This document shows positions 8,953 through 17,778 of a DNA stretch of 64,000 nt, one piece after another. The DNA comes from Mobiluncus sp963511525 (GTDB lineage: Bacteria; Actinomycetota; Actinomycetes; Actinomycetales; Actinomycetaceae): NCBI RefSeq assembly GCF_963511525.1, contig NZ_CAUPIY010000001.1, positions 62,001 through 126,000 on the forward strand, read 5' to 3'. Position numbers and translations under genes: made by a program. The first letter of the stretch is position 1. Each line of letters begins with the position of its first letter. A model generated the notes under the pieces. It worked only from the letters and a program-made list of their open reading frames with translations. It had not been told where the DNA came from and searched no databases.

Positions 8953-10194
8953 TTAGTTAACCGCGGTCTCTTCGTCCCGAACGAAGCCCTCCATCGGAAT
9001 GCAGCGCAGGGACAGCGTGGAATCGAATTTGGCGATTTCATCGAGCGCCGCCTTGGGCATTTCGGAGGAAATGTCGCCGATAACGTAACCGACTTCACCG
9101 GTGGTGCCCAGGACCTGACCTTCGATGTTCACCCCGGCATCTGAGAACAACTGGTTGATCTTTGCCATCACACCGGGGATATTCTTGTGAATCAAAGTGA
9201 TGCGGTACTTGGTATTGCCAGTCGGTTCCAGGCTCAAGTTCGGCATATTTACGCTCATCACGGTTTCGCCGGACTGCAGGTAGGTACAAAGTTTCCCGGC
9301 CACGAACCAGCCGATGTCCTCCTGGGCCTCCAGGGTGGAACCGCCGATGTGCGGGGTGAGGATGGTGTTTTCTTTACCCATAATTGGGGAGTGAAACTCC
9401 TCACCATTTTTGCGCGGTTCATCGGGGAACACATCAATGGCGCAGCCCCCAATCTGACCCGAATCAAGGGCCTCGGCCAAGTCATCGAGGTTGACGACGA
9501 AACCGCGGGACAAGTTCAACAGTTTCGCCCCGGGCTTCATCTGAGCCATCTGTACCCTGGTAAACATATTTTCGTTAGAGGCGCGCCCGTCCACGTGCAG
9601 GGACACGAAATCGGCACCCTGCAGAGCCTCCTCCATCGAGTCGCACTGTTTCGCGTTGCCGATGGGCAGTTTCTTTGCCAAGTCATAGAACTGGACCTTC
9701 ATGCCCATGGCTTCAGCCAGGATAGACAGCTGAGTACCGGTCGAAGAGTAGCCGATAATCCCCAGGGTCTTGCCGCGTACCTCGTGAGAGCCTTTGGCGG
9801 TCTTTTGCCAATCGGCATGTTGCAGGTGAGAGTTGCGTACCGGCAGCTGACGGGCCAGCGCAATAATCTCGGAGATGGCCAGTTCTGCCACGGAACGCGT
9901 GTTGGAGTAAGGTGCGTTAAACACGGCCACCCCGTGTTTCGCTGCTTCTTTCAGGTCGATTTGGTTCGTGCCAATCGTGAAAGTTCCGGCGCAGACCAAG
10001 TCCGGGCATTCATCAAAAACTCGCTTGCTCAGGTTCGTCTTGGAGCGAATCCCGACCATCTGATAGCCCTGGAGGGCCTTGATCAGGTCGTTTTCGTCCA
10101 AAGCGCCGTCTACCCGATCGACTTGAACATTTGCGTCGCTAAAAACTTTGTTGGCGACTTCGTGAGGGTTTTCAAGCAGCAGTATCTTCGTCAT
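8953..10194 (-). CDS. serA: D-3-phosphoglycerate dehydrogenase
   Basis: First enzyme of serine synthesis, oxidising 3-phosphoglycerate to 3-phosphohydroxypyruvate with NAD. 413 residues, the short E. coli-like form with a C-terminal ACT domain (ITLIHKNIPGVMAKINQLFSDAGVNI), which in the family binds serine for feedback control. The catalytic Arg, Glu and His are in place: NLSRGFVV, DVFPDEP and TPHIGGST. Substrate loop FTIGTNQIDL is also intact. The nucleotide-binding loop reads GIIGYSSTGTQ, where E. coli has GIIGYGHIGTQ, so one glycine of the G-Y-G-x-x-G fingerprint is a serine. serB of the same pathway is at 31 kb, not linked. Confidence 0.93.
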   Translation of the reverse strand: MTKILLLENPHEVANKVFSDANVQVDRVDGALDENDLIKALQGYQMVGIRSKTNLSKRVFDECPDLVCAGTFTIGTNQIDLKEAAKHGVAVFNAPYSNTRSVAELAISEIIALARQLPVRNSHLQHADWQKTAKGSHEVRGKTLGIIGYSSTGTQLSILAEAMGMKVQFYDLAKKLPIGNAKQCDSMEEALQGADFVSLHVDGRASNENMFTRVQMAQMKPGAKLLNLSRGFVVNLDDLAEALDSGQIGGCAIDVFPDEPRKNGEEFHSPIMGKENTILTPHIGGSTLEAQEDIGWFVAGKLCTYLQSGETVMSVNMPNLSLEPTGNTKYRITLIHKNIPGVMAKINQLFSDAGVNIEGQVLGTTGEVGYVIGDISSEMPKAALDEIAKFDSTLSLRCIPMEGFVRDEETAVN

Positions 10195-10262
10195 GGCACC
10201 ACTTTAGACCAAAAGAGCGCGGTGCTGAAATCCCACGTCAGGGGAAAACTCGCGGGAAGTCG

Positions 10263-12671
10263 TCAGCCTTCAGTGGTGGGAAAGTCCATTCCTGCGGGCA
10301 AATCACTGGCCAGGATGTGCATCCGTTTCGTGCAGCGCGTCATCGCCACGTACAGGTCCCCGGATGACTGGCTGGCGATAACGGCGGGTTCCACCAAGAT
10401 GACGACGTCAAACTCCAGCCCTTTCGCTGCCCGCGAATCCAGACAACACACCTGGTCAGCCACCACATCGGCGGTGTCTAGGCCCAAAGCCGCAGCCAGG
10501 TACGAATGCGCCTCGGTGGGGACGATAATCGCTAGTTTGCCGGCCCCCTCACCGACTTCCGCTTCCAAACGCGCCGTTTCCGCCTGGAGAGTTTCCCGTA
10601 GCACAGGCACAAGGTTCCCCGTCCCGGACACCGGTTCCTCCAGGTTGGCTCGTGGCTCGCCCTTCAGCCGGGTAAACGCCAAGGCGCCTGCCACGTCTCG
10701 CGCCGACCGCAGCGGCACTACCGCGCTTTCGGGACTGGCCGCCAGCACCTTCTGCGCCAAATCCATCACGGCACGCGGAGTGCGGTAGTTGATGGTGAGC
10801 TGCTCCATCACCGGAGCGGCGCGCATGGCAGGTCCCAGCAGAGTCTGCCACGACGGCGTACTCGACCAGCTGTGCGACGCTTGGTTCACGTCCCCGACCA
10901 CGGTGAAAGACCGCGAAGGGCACCGGCGCAGCAGCAGATGCCAGTCCATCGGCGAAAGCTCTTGGGCCTCGTCCACGACCACATGTCCGTACGCCCAAGA
11001 ACGATCCGCGCGGGCACGCTGAGCCAGGGGAGACAAGCTCACTTCACCGCGGGTTGACCGCGCCAGCATCCGCGCGTTGATGAGCCCTCCACCCAGATCC
11101 ATCGCTTCGATAGCCTCCGCGGCTCGCTCGATTTCACGCTGTTCACGGGTGCGACGTTGCGCCGCGGAATCGGTCAGTCCCGGCAGCGGCCCCAGCAGCT
11201 CCGCCAGTTCATCTAAAATCGGCACGTCAGCGTCCGTGAAAGGGCTGGTCTTGGGACGCTGTAGGGCAGCGAGTTCCTCCGCGGTGAAAATTCCCGAGGC
11301 AATACGCTGCAAATAATCCGGGTAAGCGTAGAGGCGCGCCAGCAAGTCGGGAGCAGACGCGGGTAGGTAGCAGCGGTTGACCGCCCGGCGTACTTCAGCA
11401 GAGCCGCGGATTTCCTCGGTCATCCACTCCATGTCCTCTTTGGTAGGGGTTTGCCCGGCATAGAGCTTCGTCAACTCGCGGACCAGGAATTTGGCGTAGG
11501 TGGCCCAGTGCTGATTATGGGTGGAACCGCCGTGCGAACCGGCTTCCATCGCCTCACGAACCAAAGCCGCGCTGAGATTCAGTTGAACGTGGTCTAACTG
11601 CAGAACTTGGTCCTCGTGGGGAGGCCGTTTCAAATCGGCCACGGCCGCGGCGGCGACTTTAATCCAGCGGGTGTCGCCTTTCAGGGCGCGCAGCTCCGGA
11701 CGTTCCGCCACGGTGTGCACGCCGGGGAAACATTCCCCGATGGTCAGGCTGACCACTCCGGTTTCGCCCAGGGCGGGAAGCACCCGCTCGATGTAACGCA
11801 AAAACGTGTGGTTGGGGCCAATGACCAACACCCCTTGAGAGTTCAGTAAGTCTCGGTGGGCATAGAGCAGGTAGGCGGCTCGGTGCAGTGCCACGGCAGT
11901 CTTGCCGGTACCGGGTCCGCCCTGCACCACCAAAAAAGCGTTCAGGTCGGAACGAATCACCCGGTCTTGTTCGGCCTGAATAGTCGAGACAATGTCGGAC
12001 ATCTGGCCGCTGCGCGCTCGTGATAGCGCCGCCATCAAAGCGCCTTCACCCTGCAGCGTTGCTGTCTGAGCGGCGTCCGTGTCGGCGGCGGATGTCAGCA
12101 GTTCGTCCTCCACACCCACCACTTGGCGCAAACTGGTAGCTACGTGCCGCCGCTTCCAGACCCCCAGCGGAGCCACCGCCGTGGCCTGGTAGAACGGTTG
12201 GGCGACTTTCGCTCGCCAATCCACCAACAGTTGGCGAGACACGCCCTCACCAGGTTTTTCCTCAAGTTTTTCTGGCGGGGCTGGTGTTTCCAGAGGGTCT
12301 TCGGGAGAGTCCGGGGACGAGGAAAGCTCCGGGGAGGTGCCGAGAACCGGAGCCTCGGCATCGGTGACATCAAAGTCTCGCAAACCGACACGGCCGATGC
12401 GGAAACTCGTTCCGTCCTCTAGGTCTAGACCCCCGAAAACCAGGCGATTTTCTACGCTTTCCAGGCGGGTAGCTTCGTCTCCGTAGTGAGCCGCCAAGGC
12501 GTCGCGGTCTGCCCTAGCCGAGGGGTTAGAACTCATTTCCGCGGCGACCTCATCCTGGCGCCGACGGTAATAGACCCGCATTTCATCGAGAGCTTTATAG
12601 GCACGGTCAACGAAAGTCTGCTCCTTGGCAATTTCGGATTGCCAAGACGACGGCACCGTTGCGTCAGCCAA
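10263..12671 (-). CDS. helD: HelD-type UvrD/Rep-like helicase (RNA polymerase recycling factor)
   Basis: 802 residues, SF1-like ATPase. The N-terminal region (about 1-65) is a predicted antiparallel coiled coil (EIAKEQTFVDRAYKALDEM), the feature that enters the RNA polymerase secondary channel in HelD. Walker A GGPGTGKTAVALHRAAYLLY is at about 246, Walker B VVDEAQELSPMDW and the following GDVNQASHSW are typical of HelD. The C-terminal SF1 motifs include INYRTPRAVMDLA and VAMTRCTKRMHIL. In actinobacteria HelD-like proteins free RNA polymerase from stalled complexes, and one subgroup (HelR) protects against rifampicin; sequence reading alone does not say which subgroup this is. The gene is monocistronic and divergent from the PAC2 gene. 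Confidence 0.85.
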   Translation of the reverse strand: MADATVPSSWQSEIAKEQTFVDRAYKALDEMRVYYRRRQDEVAAEMSSNPSARADRDALAAHYGDEATRLESVENRLVFGGLDLEDGTSFRIGRVGLRDFDVTDAEAPVLGTSPELSSSPDSPEDPLETPAPPEKLEEKPGEGVSRQLLVDWRAKVAQPFYQATAVAPLGVWKRRHVATSLRQVVGVEDELLTSAADTDAAQTATLQGEGALMAALSRARSGQMSDIVSTIQAEQDRVIRSDLNAFLVVQGGPGTGKTAVALHRAAYLLYAHRDLLNSQGVLVIGPNHTFLRYIERVLPALGETGVVSLTIGECFPGVHTVAERPELRALKGDTRWIKVAAAAVADLKRPPHEDQVLQLDHVQLNLSAALVREAMEAGSHGGSTHNQHWATYAKFLVRELTKLYAGQTPTKEDMEWMTEEIRGSAEVRRAVNRCYLPASAPDLLARLYAYPDYLQRIASGIFTAEELAALQRPKTSPFTDADVPILDELAELLGPLPGLTDSAAQRRTREQREIERAAEAIEAMDLGGGLINARMLARSTRGEVSLSPLAQRARADRSWAYGHVVVDEAQELSPMDWHLLLRRCPSRSFTVVGDVNQASHSWSSTPSWQTLLGPAMRAAPVMEQLTINYRTPRAVMDLAQKVLAASPESAVVPLRSARDVAGALAFTRLKGEPRANLEEPVSGTGNLVPVLRETLQAETARLEAEVGEGAGKLAIIVPTEAHSYLAAALGLDTADVVADQVCCLDSRAAKGLEFDVVILVEPAVIASQSSGDLYVAMTRCTKRMHILASDLPAGMDFPTTEG

Positions 12672-12786
12672 TTTATCTCTCCTCAGGGCATCAAAAGGGT
12701 AATCAATTATGCCCTAAAAGGTTTACGGGGCGCGAATCGGGGACAAGTCTTGATAACATTTAGGGGTTGAACTTTTCGAGGGAATA

Positions 12787-13836
12787 ATGGACGCAGACAA
12801 ATTTGATACGTTATTAGCGCCCGGCGCGGACCTGAGCGGCCACGCCGACGTTATGCTGCATCACCTCAACGGGGCGATGGATGCCGGGCACTCCGGGCGA
12901 GGAATGCTGGAGCACCTGATAGATGCCCTCCCACATCAGACTATTGCGACCTTTAACTCCGATAAACTGGTGGATTTCCGCTCCCATCGGCCCTGGCTGA
13001 GTTTTTCGGACTGGAAGTTCACCGAAGTGGAAATGCCCGAAATTCGCCTGGAATTGCTCAGTGACGACAATGACCGAAATTTCTTGGTGCTGCACGGACC
13101 GGAACCGGATGCCCAATGGAATCTGTTTTTGGAAACCGTCCAGGAAATTGCCCGGCGCTTGGGAGTACGTCAGACAGTTGGCGTGACCGGAATGCCGGCG
13201 GGGGTACCCCATACCCGGCCCACCCCGGTGCATATGCACGGGGCGCGTTCGGAAAGCCTGCCCAAACAACCCAAGATGGTCGGTGAGATGATTCTGCCGG
13301 CCGGGATGGATCAGCTCATGGAATTCACCCTGGGGCAAGCCGGTTTGGACGCGGTAGGAATCATTGCGGCGGTGCCGTATTACCTGGCAGAAGGGGACTA
13401 TCCTCCGGCGGCCGCGGCGCTTATGTCCGCGGTGGCTGCCAAGACCGGTCTGGCACTGCCGGTGGGAGACATCGAAGCCGCTTCCACCCTCACTTTGGGA
13501 CAAATCAACCAGATGGTGGAGCAGTCTGAGGAAGCCGAACACATCGTCGATATTCTGGAACAGCACTTTGACGAAGCCGAGCCGATGGCGATTATTGAGA
13601 CTCCCGAAGAGCCGCTGCCCACCGCCGAAGAACTCGGGGCCCGTCTCGAAGAATTTTTGAAACGCACGGACCGGTTGAATCGCGGCGCTAAGCTCTCCAA
13701 TCTTGACGAAGAGGTTCCCCCGGTCGCCGACGCCTCCGGAATTTCCTCGCTGCGCGACACGCCTTATGAAAAGCGCAATATCGAACAGTTCCGTCCTCGC
13801 CGGGGTCGGCACCGCCGCGACACCCCGGAGGATTAA
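12787..13836 (+). CDS. PAC2 family protein (proteasome-assembly-chaperone-like fold)
   Basis: 349 residues from an ATG with GAGGGA three bases upstream. The protein has the PAC2 pattern: a GxxDAG stretch (NGAMDAGHSGRGMLEHLI), the motif VDFRSHRPWLSF, LHGPEPDAQWNLF and VTGMPAGVPHTRPTPV, then the GLDAVGIIAAVPYYLAEGDYPPAAAALM segment. The C-terminus is a basic tail (RRGRHRRD). PAC2 proteins are widespread in actinobacteria, but their biochemical role is not settled; no proteasome gene is nearby. The family call is firm, the function open. Confidence 0.8.
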   Translation: MDADKFDTLLAPGADLSGHADVMLHHLNGAMDAGHSGRGMLEHLIDALPHQTIATFNSDKLVDFRSHRPWLSFSDWKFTEVEMPEIRLELLSDDNDRNFLVLHGPEPDAQWNLFLETVQEIARRLGVRQTVGVTGMPAGVPHTRPTPVHMHGARSESLPKQPKMVGEMILPAGMDQLMEFTLGQAGLDAVGIIAAVPYYLAEGDYPPAAAALMSAVAAKTGLALPVGDIEAASTLTLGQINQMVEQSEEAEHIVDILEQHFDEAEPMAIIETPEEPLPTAEELGARLEEFLKRTDRLNRGAKLSNLDEEVPPVADASGISSLRDTPYEKRNIEQFRPRRGRHRRDTPED

Positions 13837-13867
13837 CGCTACTGGGAATCCCTGTAATACCTGACGA

Positions 13868-15178
13868 CTAGCGGGTCCAGCCGCCCAGCGGCTGATCACC
13901 GGAGGGGGCTTCGAAAACCGGGAACATAAGCTCGGGACTGATGAAACCCAGCCACGCCACAGCCAGCCCAGCCAGTAATGCAATGCAAAGCCAGCCGATG
14001 CCGGGCCCAACCAGGTTCGAGCGATTCCCCGGAACCGTACCCACTCCCACCAGGTTCACCCGCGAGGGATTCATCGGGTAGTACCACGCTTGGGGGCCTT
14101 GGGCGGCGACCTCGTCGAGACTGTTTTCTTCGCTACCGAGTTCCGCCCGGTTAGCTTCCTCAATCCGGGCTCGTGCCGTGGCGCGTTCAAAGGCTTCGCG
14201 CTGCGCCAACAGTTCCGCTTCGCGCTTCAGGCGGGCTTTTTCCGCAGCGGCCCGCACTTTCGGTGGGCGCGGGTCGAAACGAGGGTCGTTTGCCGGCAGG
14301 GCAGTGATTTTCACGGTCGTAGGCCCCTGGGGGGTGTGCAGTTTGGAAACTGCCGTATGGGGTCGAGTCTGGTTCTGGAGGATTTCCGGGGTCACCCGCC
14401 ACACGCCTTTCGCTTCTTCCTCCAGTTGGGTTCGCACCAGTTTCTGCAGCAGCAGACTGGTGCGGCGCTGGAAGCCGGGAATCCGCACTTTTCCGTACTG
14501 TGCCGGCATTCCCAGCGGCGCCCACATGAGGGACACTTCAAAACCACCGGGGTGACCGGCATGACCGCTGATGCGCCGGATTCCACTGATTGACGCCGGT
14601 ACGGTGGCAGGGTTGGACGCCACGCGCACCCACACCCTGACAGCTTGTCCAAAGCGCATGAGGCCGTAGAGGGCGGCGAAGGCAAAGAACAGTATTGTAG
14701 GCGGGAACAACAGCACGAAATAGGGGTCGGAGCTCGTGATAAGTTCCATGTTGACCAGGCAAGTACCCGTCATGATGAACTGAGCGGCCAAGAGCAGAAC
14801 CGCGTTGATGATTGTTTCCGTGTTCCAAGAGCGCGAGTTTTCGAAGCGAATGTCGCGCGGATCAACGGCGGAAACCCACACCGGCAGCGGGATATGGTTG
14901 CGGGCGCAGGTACGAGCACGACCGACGTGGAGGTCTTCGGGGTTCAAAGTTACGTAGTAGTAAGTGTTGGTTTCGCCTGGATCCTGGGAAGGTAGGAGCA
15001 CAGTGACCTCGTAAGGCAGGGAGCGCATGGTGTCTTTTTCGGTGAGGGGCTCAACTTCTTTGATATAAGCCCGGATGCGGTAACGTTCTACGCTGTTCTG
15101 AGGGCGCGCTCGATAGATGAGAATCGCAGCTAATACCAGCGCTACAATCCACCACAGACCAATAATCAACGCTTGCAT
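13868..15178 (-). CDS. Hypothetical multi-pass membrane protein
   Basis: 436 residues. One membrane span at the N-terminus (LWWIVALVLAAILIY), a soluble beta-rich segment (about 28-110, YRIRAYIKEVEP...YYYVTLNPEDL), two spans at about 122-175, a second soluble region with a long charged helix (KVRAAAEKARLKREAELLAQREAFERATARARIEEANRAE is split by no gap; about 300-345), and a last span near 395-420. The first soluble segment resembles DUF3592-type domains, but I cannot confirm this. Convergent with the PAC2 gene and divergent from the DUF3040 gene. No function is proposed. Confidence 0.65.
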   Translation of the reverse strand: MQALIIGLWWIVALVLAAILIYRARPQNSVERYRIRAYIKEVEPLTEKDTMRSLPYEVTVLLPSQDPGETNTYYYVTLNPEDLHVGRARTCARNHIPLPVWVSAVDPRDIRFENSRSWNTETIINAVLLLAAQFIMTGTCLVNMELITSSDPYFVLLFPPTILFFAFAALYGLMRFGQAVRVWVRVASNPATVPASISGIRRISGHAGHPGGFEVSLMWAPLGMPAQYGKVRIPGFQRRTSLLLQKLVRTQLEEEAKGVWRVTPEILQNQTRPHTAVSKLHTPQGPTTVKITALPANDPRFDPRPPKVRAAAEKARLKREAELLAQREAFERATARARIEEANRAELGSEENSLDEVAAQGPQAWYYPMNPSRVNLVGVGTVPGNRSNLVGPGIGWLCIALLAGLAVAWLGFISPELMFPVFEAPSGDQPLGGWTR

Positions 15179-15277
15179 AGCACAATTAAACCAGTAAAAG
15201 TGGCTGTTTATCAGGTTTCGATGGATTCGTGTACCGGCCGCTGTGGCGCGACGAGGGTAAAAACAGGTAAACTGGTT

Positions 15278-15289
15278 TGTGTTAACACA
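15278..15289. promoter_or_regulatory. Palindrome in the divergent promoter region
   Basis: TGTGTTAACACA is a perfect 12-base palindrome 53 bases before the DUF3040 start and about 100 bases before the divergent membrane-protein gene. It is a possible repressor site; no regulator is identified. Confidence 0.4.
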
Positions 15290-15342
15290 TTCGTTTTGGG
15301 TTTGGGGTGTTTTCCTCGGCCGCGCACTGAAAGGACATGGTC

Positions 15343-15762
15343 ATGGCATTGTCAGACTATGAGAAGCAAGTCCTGGCGCAGATGGAGGCTCAGCTCCACA
15401 ACGAAGATCCCAAAATGGCTGATAGGATGCGCCAGACTTCCACGAAGGTCAGTGGTTCCGCAGCGAGCAGTCCGCGGCGAGTTGCTTTTGGGGTCGTCTT
15501 GGTTCTGGTTGGGGCAGTAGTCCTGATCGGAGGGCTCATCGCCACGCCTTACCTGAAGGGCTTTGAATTTTTGGGTACCGCTATCGGGGTGTTGGGGTTT
15601 GTTGTTATCGTCCTGGGGGTTCTGAAAATTTTCGGGGTCGGCTCGAAGTCTTCTGCCTCGAAACCGGCTCCTCGTAGCCAGCCGGCCGGCGCGTCAGCTT
15701 CGCACTCGTCCTTTATGGATCGTCAAAACGAGCGGTGGGATCGCCGCCAGCACGGCGAGTAG
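15343..15762 (+). CDS. DUF3040 family membrane protein
   Basis: 139 residues. The N-terminus ALSDYEKQVLAQMEAQLHNEDPKMADRM is the DUF3040 signature found in many actinobacteria, often near the division cluster as here. Two membrane spans follow (about 45-66 and 75-97), then a Ser/Ala/Pro-rich cytoplasmic tail. Of two in-frame ATGs (15337 and 15343) the second is chosen, because AAAGGA lies seven bases before it and only one base before the first. Function is unknown. A terminator follows at 15805. Confidence 0.8.
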   Translation: MALSDYEKQVLAQMEAQLHNEDPKMADRMRQTSTKVSGSAASSPRRVAFGVVLVLVGAVVLIGGLIATPYLKGFEFLGTAIGVLGFVVIVLGVLKIFGVGSKSSASKPAPRSQPAGASASHSSFMDRQNERWDRRQHGE

Positions 15763-15804
15763 CACTCTGATTTTTCCGTGAGTCTCTGACTCGCCTGTTT
15801 TCAT

Positions 15805-15836
15805 CCGGTCACCGATTTCGGTAGCCGGTTTTTGTT
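15805..15836 (+). terminator. Intrinsic terminator after the DUF3040 gene
   Basis: CCGGTCACCG (15805-15814) pairs with CGGTAGCCGG (15819-15828) around an ATTT loop, with a two-base internal mismatch, followed by TTTTTGTTT. It separates the DUF3040 gene from the mraZ cluster. Confidence 0.65.
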
Positions 15837-15920
15837 TCCCGTTTTGTTCTGGTCCCGTCCCGTGAGACATTCGCTGCGAAAATTCCCTCCACCGAGTAAT
15901 TCTCTGAATTTCCAATAAAT

Positions 15921-15961
15921 AATTTGCAAAAAATGCAAAATTCATCGCGTTTTTGCAAATT
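15921..15961. repeat. Perfect 12-bp inverted repeat upstream of mraZ
   Basis: AATTTGCAAAAA (15921-15932) and its exact complement TTTTTGCAAATT (15950-15961) flank a 17-base spacer. It ends two bases before the first MraZ repeat and lies in a clearly AT-rich island. It could be an operator or a cruciform; there is no GC stem for a terminator. Confidence 0.7.
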
Positions 15962-15962
15962 T

Positions 15963-15994
15963 GTGGATGAAAGTGGAGTAAAGTGGGGTATAAC
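15963..15994 (+). promoter_or_regulatory. MraZ operator (three GTGG repeats) and -10 of the dcw cluster
   Basis: GTGGAT, GTGGAG and GTGGGG begin at 15963, 15973 and 15983, exactly ten bases apart. This is the pattern MraZ rings bind in other bacteria (TGGG/TGGA-type boxes spaced by one helical turn). TATAAC at 15989-15994 is a good -10 touching the third box, so MraZ would repress its own operon. I see no convincing -35. Confidence 0.75.
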
Positions 15995-16055
15995 GAAAAC
16001 CTGAAAGGTATCGGGTCAAAGTTCAGCATCATGCTGAGGGGCGAAAGGGAAGGAC

Positions 16056-16487
16056 GTGTTCTTAGGGACCTACGAGCCAAAGCTCGACGACAAGGGTCGC
16101 CTGATACTGCCTGCCCGTTTTCGGGAGCAACTCGCAGGCGGAGTCGTTTTGACCAAGGGTCAGGACCACTGCGTTTATGCGTTTGAGACTGGCGAGTTCC
16201 AAACCCTGTATACGGAACTTCGCCAGGCTCCCATCACCCACAAGCAGGCGCGGAACTTTTCCCGCGTGCTGCTGTCCGGGGCGACGGATCAAATTCCGGA
16301 CAAGCAAGGACGGATTAACATCCCGCCCGCACTGCGTGAATATGCCGGCTTGGAGCGTGACCTGGCGGTTTTCGGCGCGGGTTCCCGAGTGGAGATTTGG
16401 GACCTGAAGACCTGGAACGAATTCTTGGCTGCCGCCGAGGAGGACTTCTCTGAAGTCTCGGAAGAAATCCTCCCGGGACTGCTGTGA
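16056..16487 (+). CDS. mraZ: Transcriptional regulator MraZ
   Basis: 143 residues, GTG start with GGAAGG three bases upstream. Two AbrB/SpoVT-like repeats are visible, each with the family core: LGTYEPKLDDKGRLILPARFR and, in the second half, SGATDQIPDKQGRINIPPALREYAGL. MraZ forms rings that bind repeats in its own promoter and dampen the division and cell-wall cluster; such repeats are at 15963-15988. It heads the dcw cluster. Confidence 0.95.
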   Translation: MFLGTYEPKLDDKGRLILPARFREQLAGGVVLTKGQDHCVYAFETGEFQTLYTELRQAPITHKQARNFSRVLLSGATDQIPDKQGRINIPPALREYAGLERDLAVFGAGSRVEIWDLKTWNEFLAAAEEDFSEVSEEILPGLL

Positions 16488-16638
16488 GGAAACTCGCGGA
16501 TAACTGCATAAACCCGCGTGGGTTTGGTGTCCTACCGATTCTGAATGCTCTTCCCCGCAGTCAGACACGGTGGGAAACCTGGCTAACGCGGGAGCCGCTG
16601 GGAAAACCGGGGGCCGCTCTCAAGGAAAAGGAAGAAAC

Positions 16639-17778
16639 GTGAAATCAGTTGCCGAAATCCATCAGCCGGTGCTGGCTGAGGTGTGCGCTGATTTACTGGC
16701 ACCCGCTTTGGCTACCGCACCAGACGTGGCCACCCCACTTTCCTCCACCGCTGATTTTTGCAGTATCCAGGGTCCCGTTTTGGTTGACGCCACTCTCGGC
16801 TTGGGGGGACACAGCGCGTATCTGTTCGAGCGCCACCCGCGGCTGCGCATTATCGGTATCGACCGCGACCCGCAGGCCCGGGATTTGGCGGCATCCCGAC
16901 TCAGTGAGTTTGCCAATCGCCTCAGTATCGCCGGCACGACTTACGGGGAGTTGGACAGCGTGTTGGCACAGCACGGTTTGAGCCAAGTGGACGGGATTTT
17001 GGCCGACCTGGGAGTGTCGTCACTGCAGTTGGACGAAGCGGAGCGCGGTTTTGCCTATGCCCATCCGGAGGCTCCCTTGGATATGCGGATGAACCAAACC
17101 GCCGGTTTCACCGCTGCGGATTTCTTGAACCTAGCCGAGGCAGAAGAAATCGCTGCGGTGCTGCACACCTACGGTGAAGAAAAGTTCGCGTGGCCCATCG
17201 CAAAAGCTATCGTGAGGGCCCGTGTGGAACAGCCCTTGCAAGTTTCGGGCCAGTTGGTGGAGATCATCCGCGACACCATTCCCGCTCCGGCTCGCCGCAC
17301 CGGAGGAAATCCAGCGAAACGTACTTTCCAAGCCTTGCGGGTGGCGGTCAACGACGAGCTGGGCGATTTGGAACGGTTCCTGACGAAGGCGCTGGCTGGT
17401 GTGCGGGTTGGCGGACGCATCGTTATCGAAAGTTACCAGTCCCTCGAGGATCGCCTGGTCAAGATGGCTTTTGCCGCGGGGATTCATCCCGCAGTTCCCA
17501 AGGGGTTGCCCGTGGTGCCTGAGCAGGCTCAGCCTTGGTTGCGCGACCTCACACACGGTTCGCGTTTAGCTGATGAGTTTGAGGTTGCCCGTAATCCGCG
17601 CGCCGCTTCGCTACGGCTGCGAGCCGTGGAAAAGACGCGGGAACCCGACCCGGAAACCCCCGCGGGGAACCTTGTGAAAACCAAGCAAAAACCGGCGGAA
17701 AAACGGTTTCCCACCCTGACGAAACTTCGTGCCCAAAACCCTGTCCACCCCCTAACCGAAGGAGACCATCGTGACTAA
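16639..17778 (+). CDS. rsmH: 16S rRNA m4C1402 methyltransferase RsmH (MraW)
   Basis: 379 residues. HQPVLAEV at the N-terminus and VDATLGLGGHSAYLFERHP form the SAM site; later motifs are GILADLGVSSLQLDEAERGFAYAHPEAPLDMRM and PAKRTFQALRVAVNDEL, all diagnostic for RsmH. The reading frame is open from 16570, but the GTG at 16639 follows AAGGAAAAGGAAG and puts HQPVL at the usual place. A 35-residue Glu/Pro/Lys-rich tail follows the conserved core. The stop overlaps the start of the next gene by eight bases. Confidence 0.93.
   Translation: MKSVAEIHQPVLAEVCADLLAPALATAPDVATPLSSTADFCSIQGPVLVDATLGLGGHSAYLFERHPRLRIIGIDRDPQARDLAASRLSEFANRLSIAGTTYGELDSVLAQHGLSQVDGILADLGVSSLQLDEAERGFAYAHPEAPLDMRMNQTAGFTAADFLNLAEAEEIAAVLHTYGEEKFAWPIAKAIVRARVEQPLQVSGQLVEIIRDTIPAPARRTGGNPAKRTFQALRVAVNDELGDLERFLTKALAGVRVGGRIVIESYQSLEDRLVKMAFAAGIHPAVPKGLPVVPEQAQPWLRDLTHGSRLADEFEVARNPRAASLRLRAVEKTREPDPETPAGNLVKTKQKPAEKRFPTLTKLRAQNPVHPLTEGDHRD

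Noticed and set aside
9187..10788. 533-codon open frame on the plus strand
   Set aside because: Lies wholly opposite serA and helD, whose protein motifs are certain; its translation shows no family features.
12814..14010. 398-codon open frame on the minus strand
   Set aside because: Overlaps the PAC2 gene and the next gene's end; no motif and no ribosome site.
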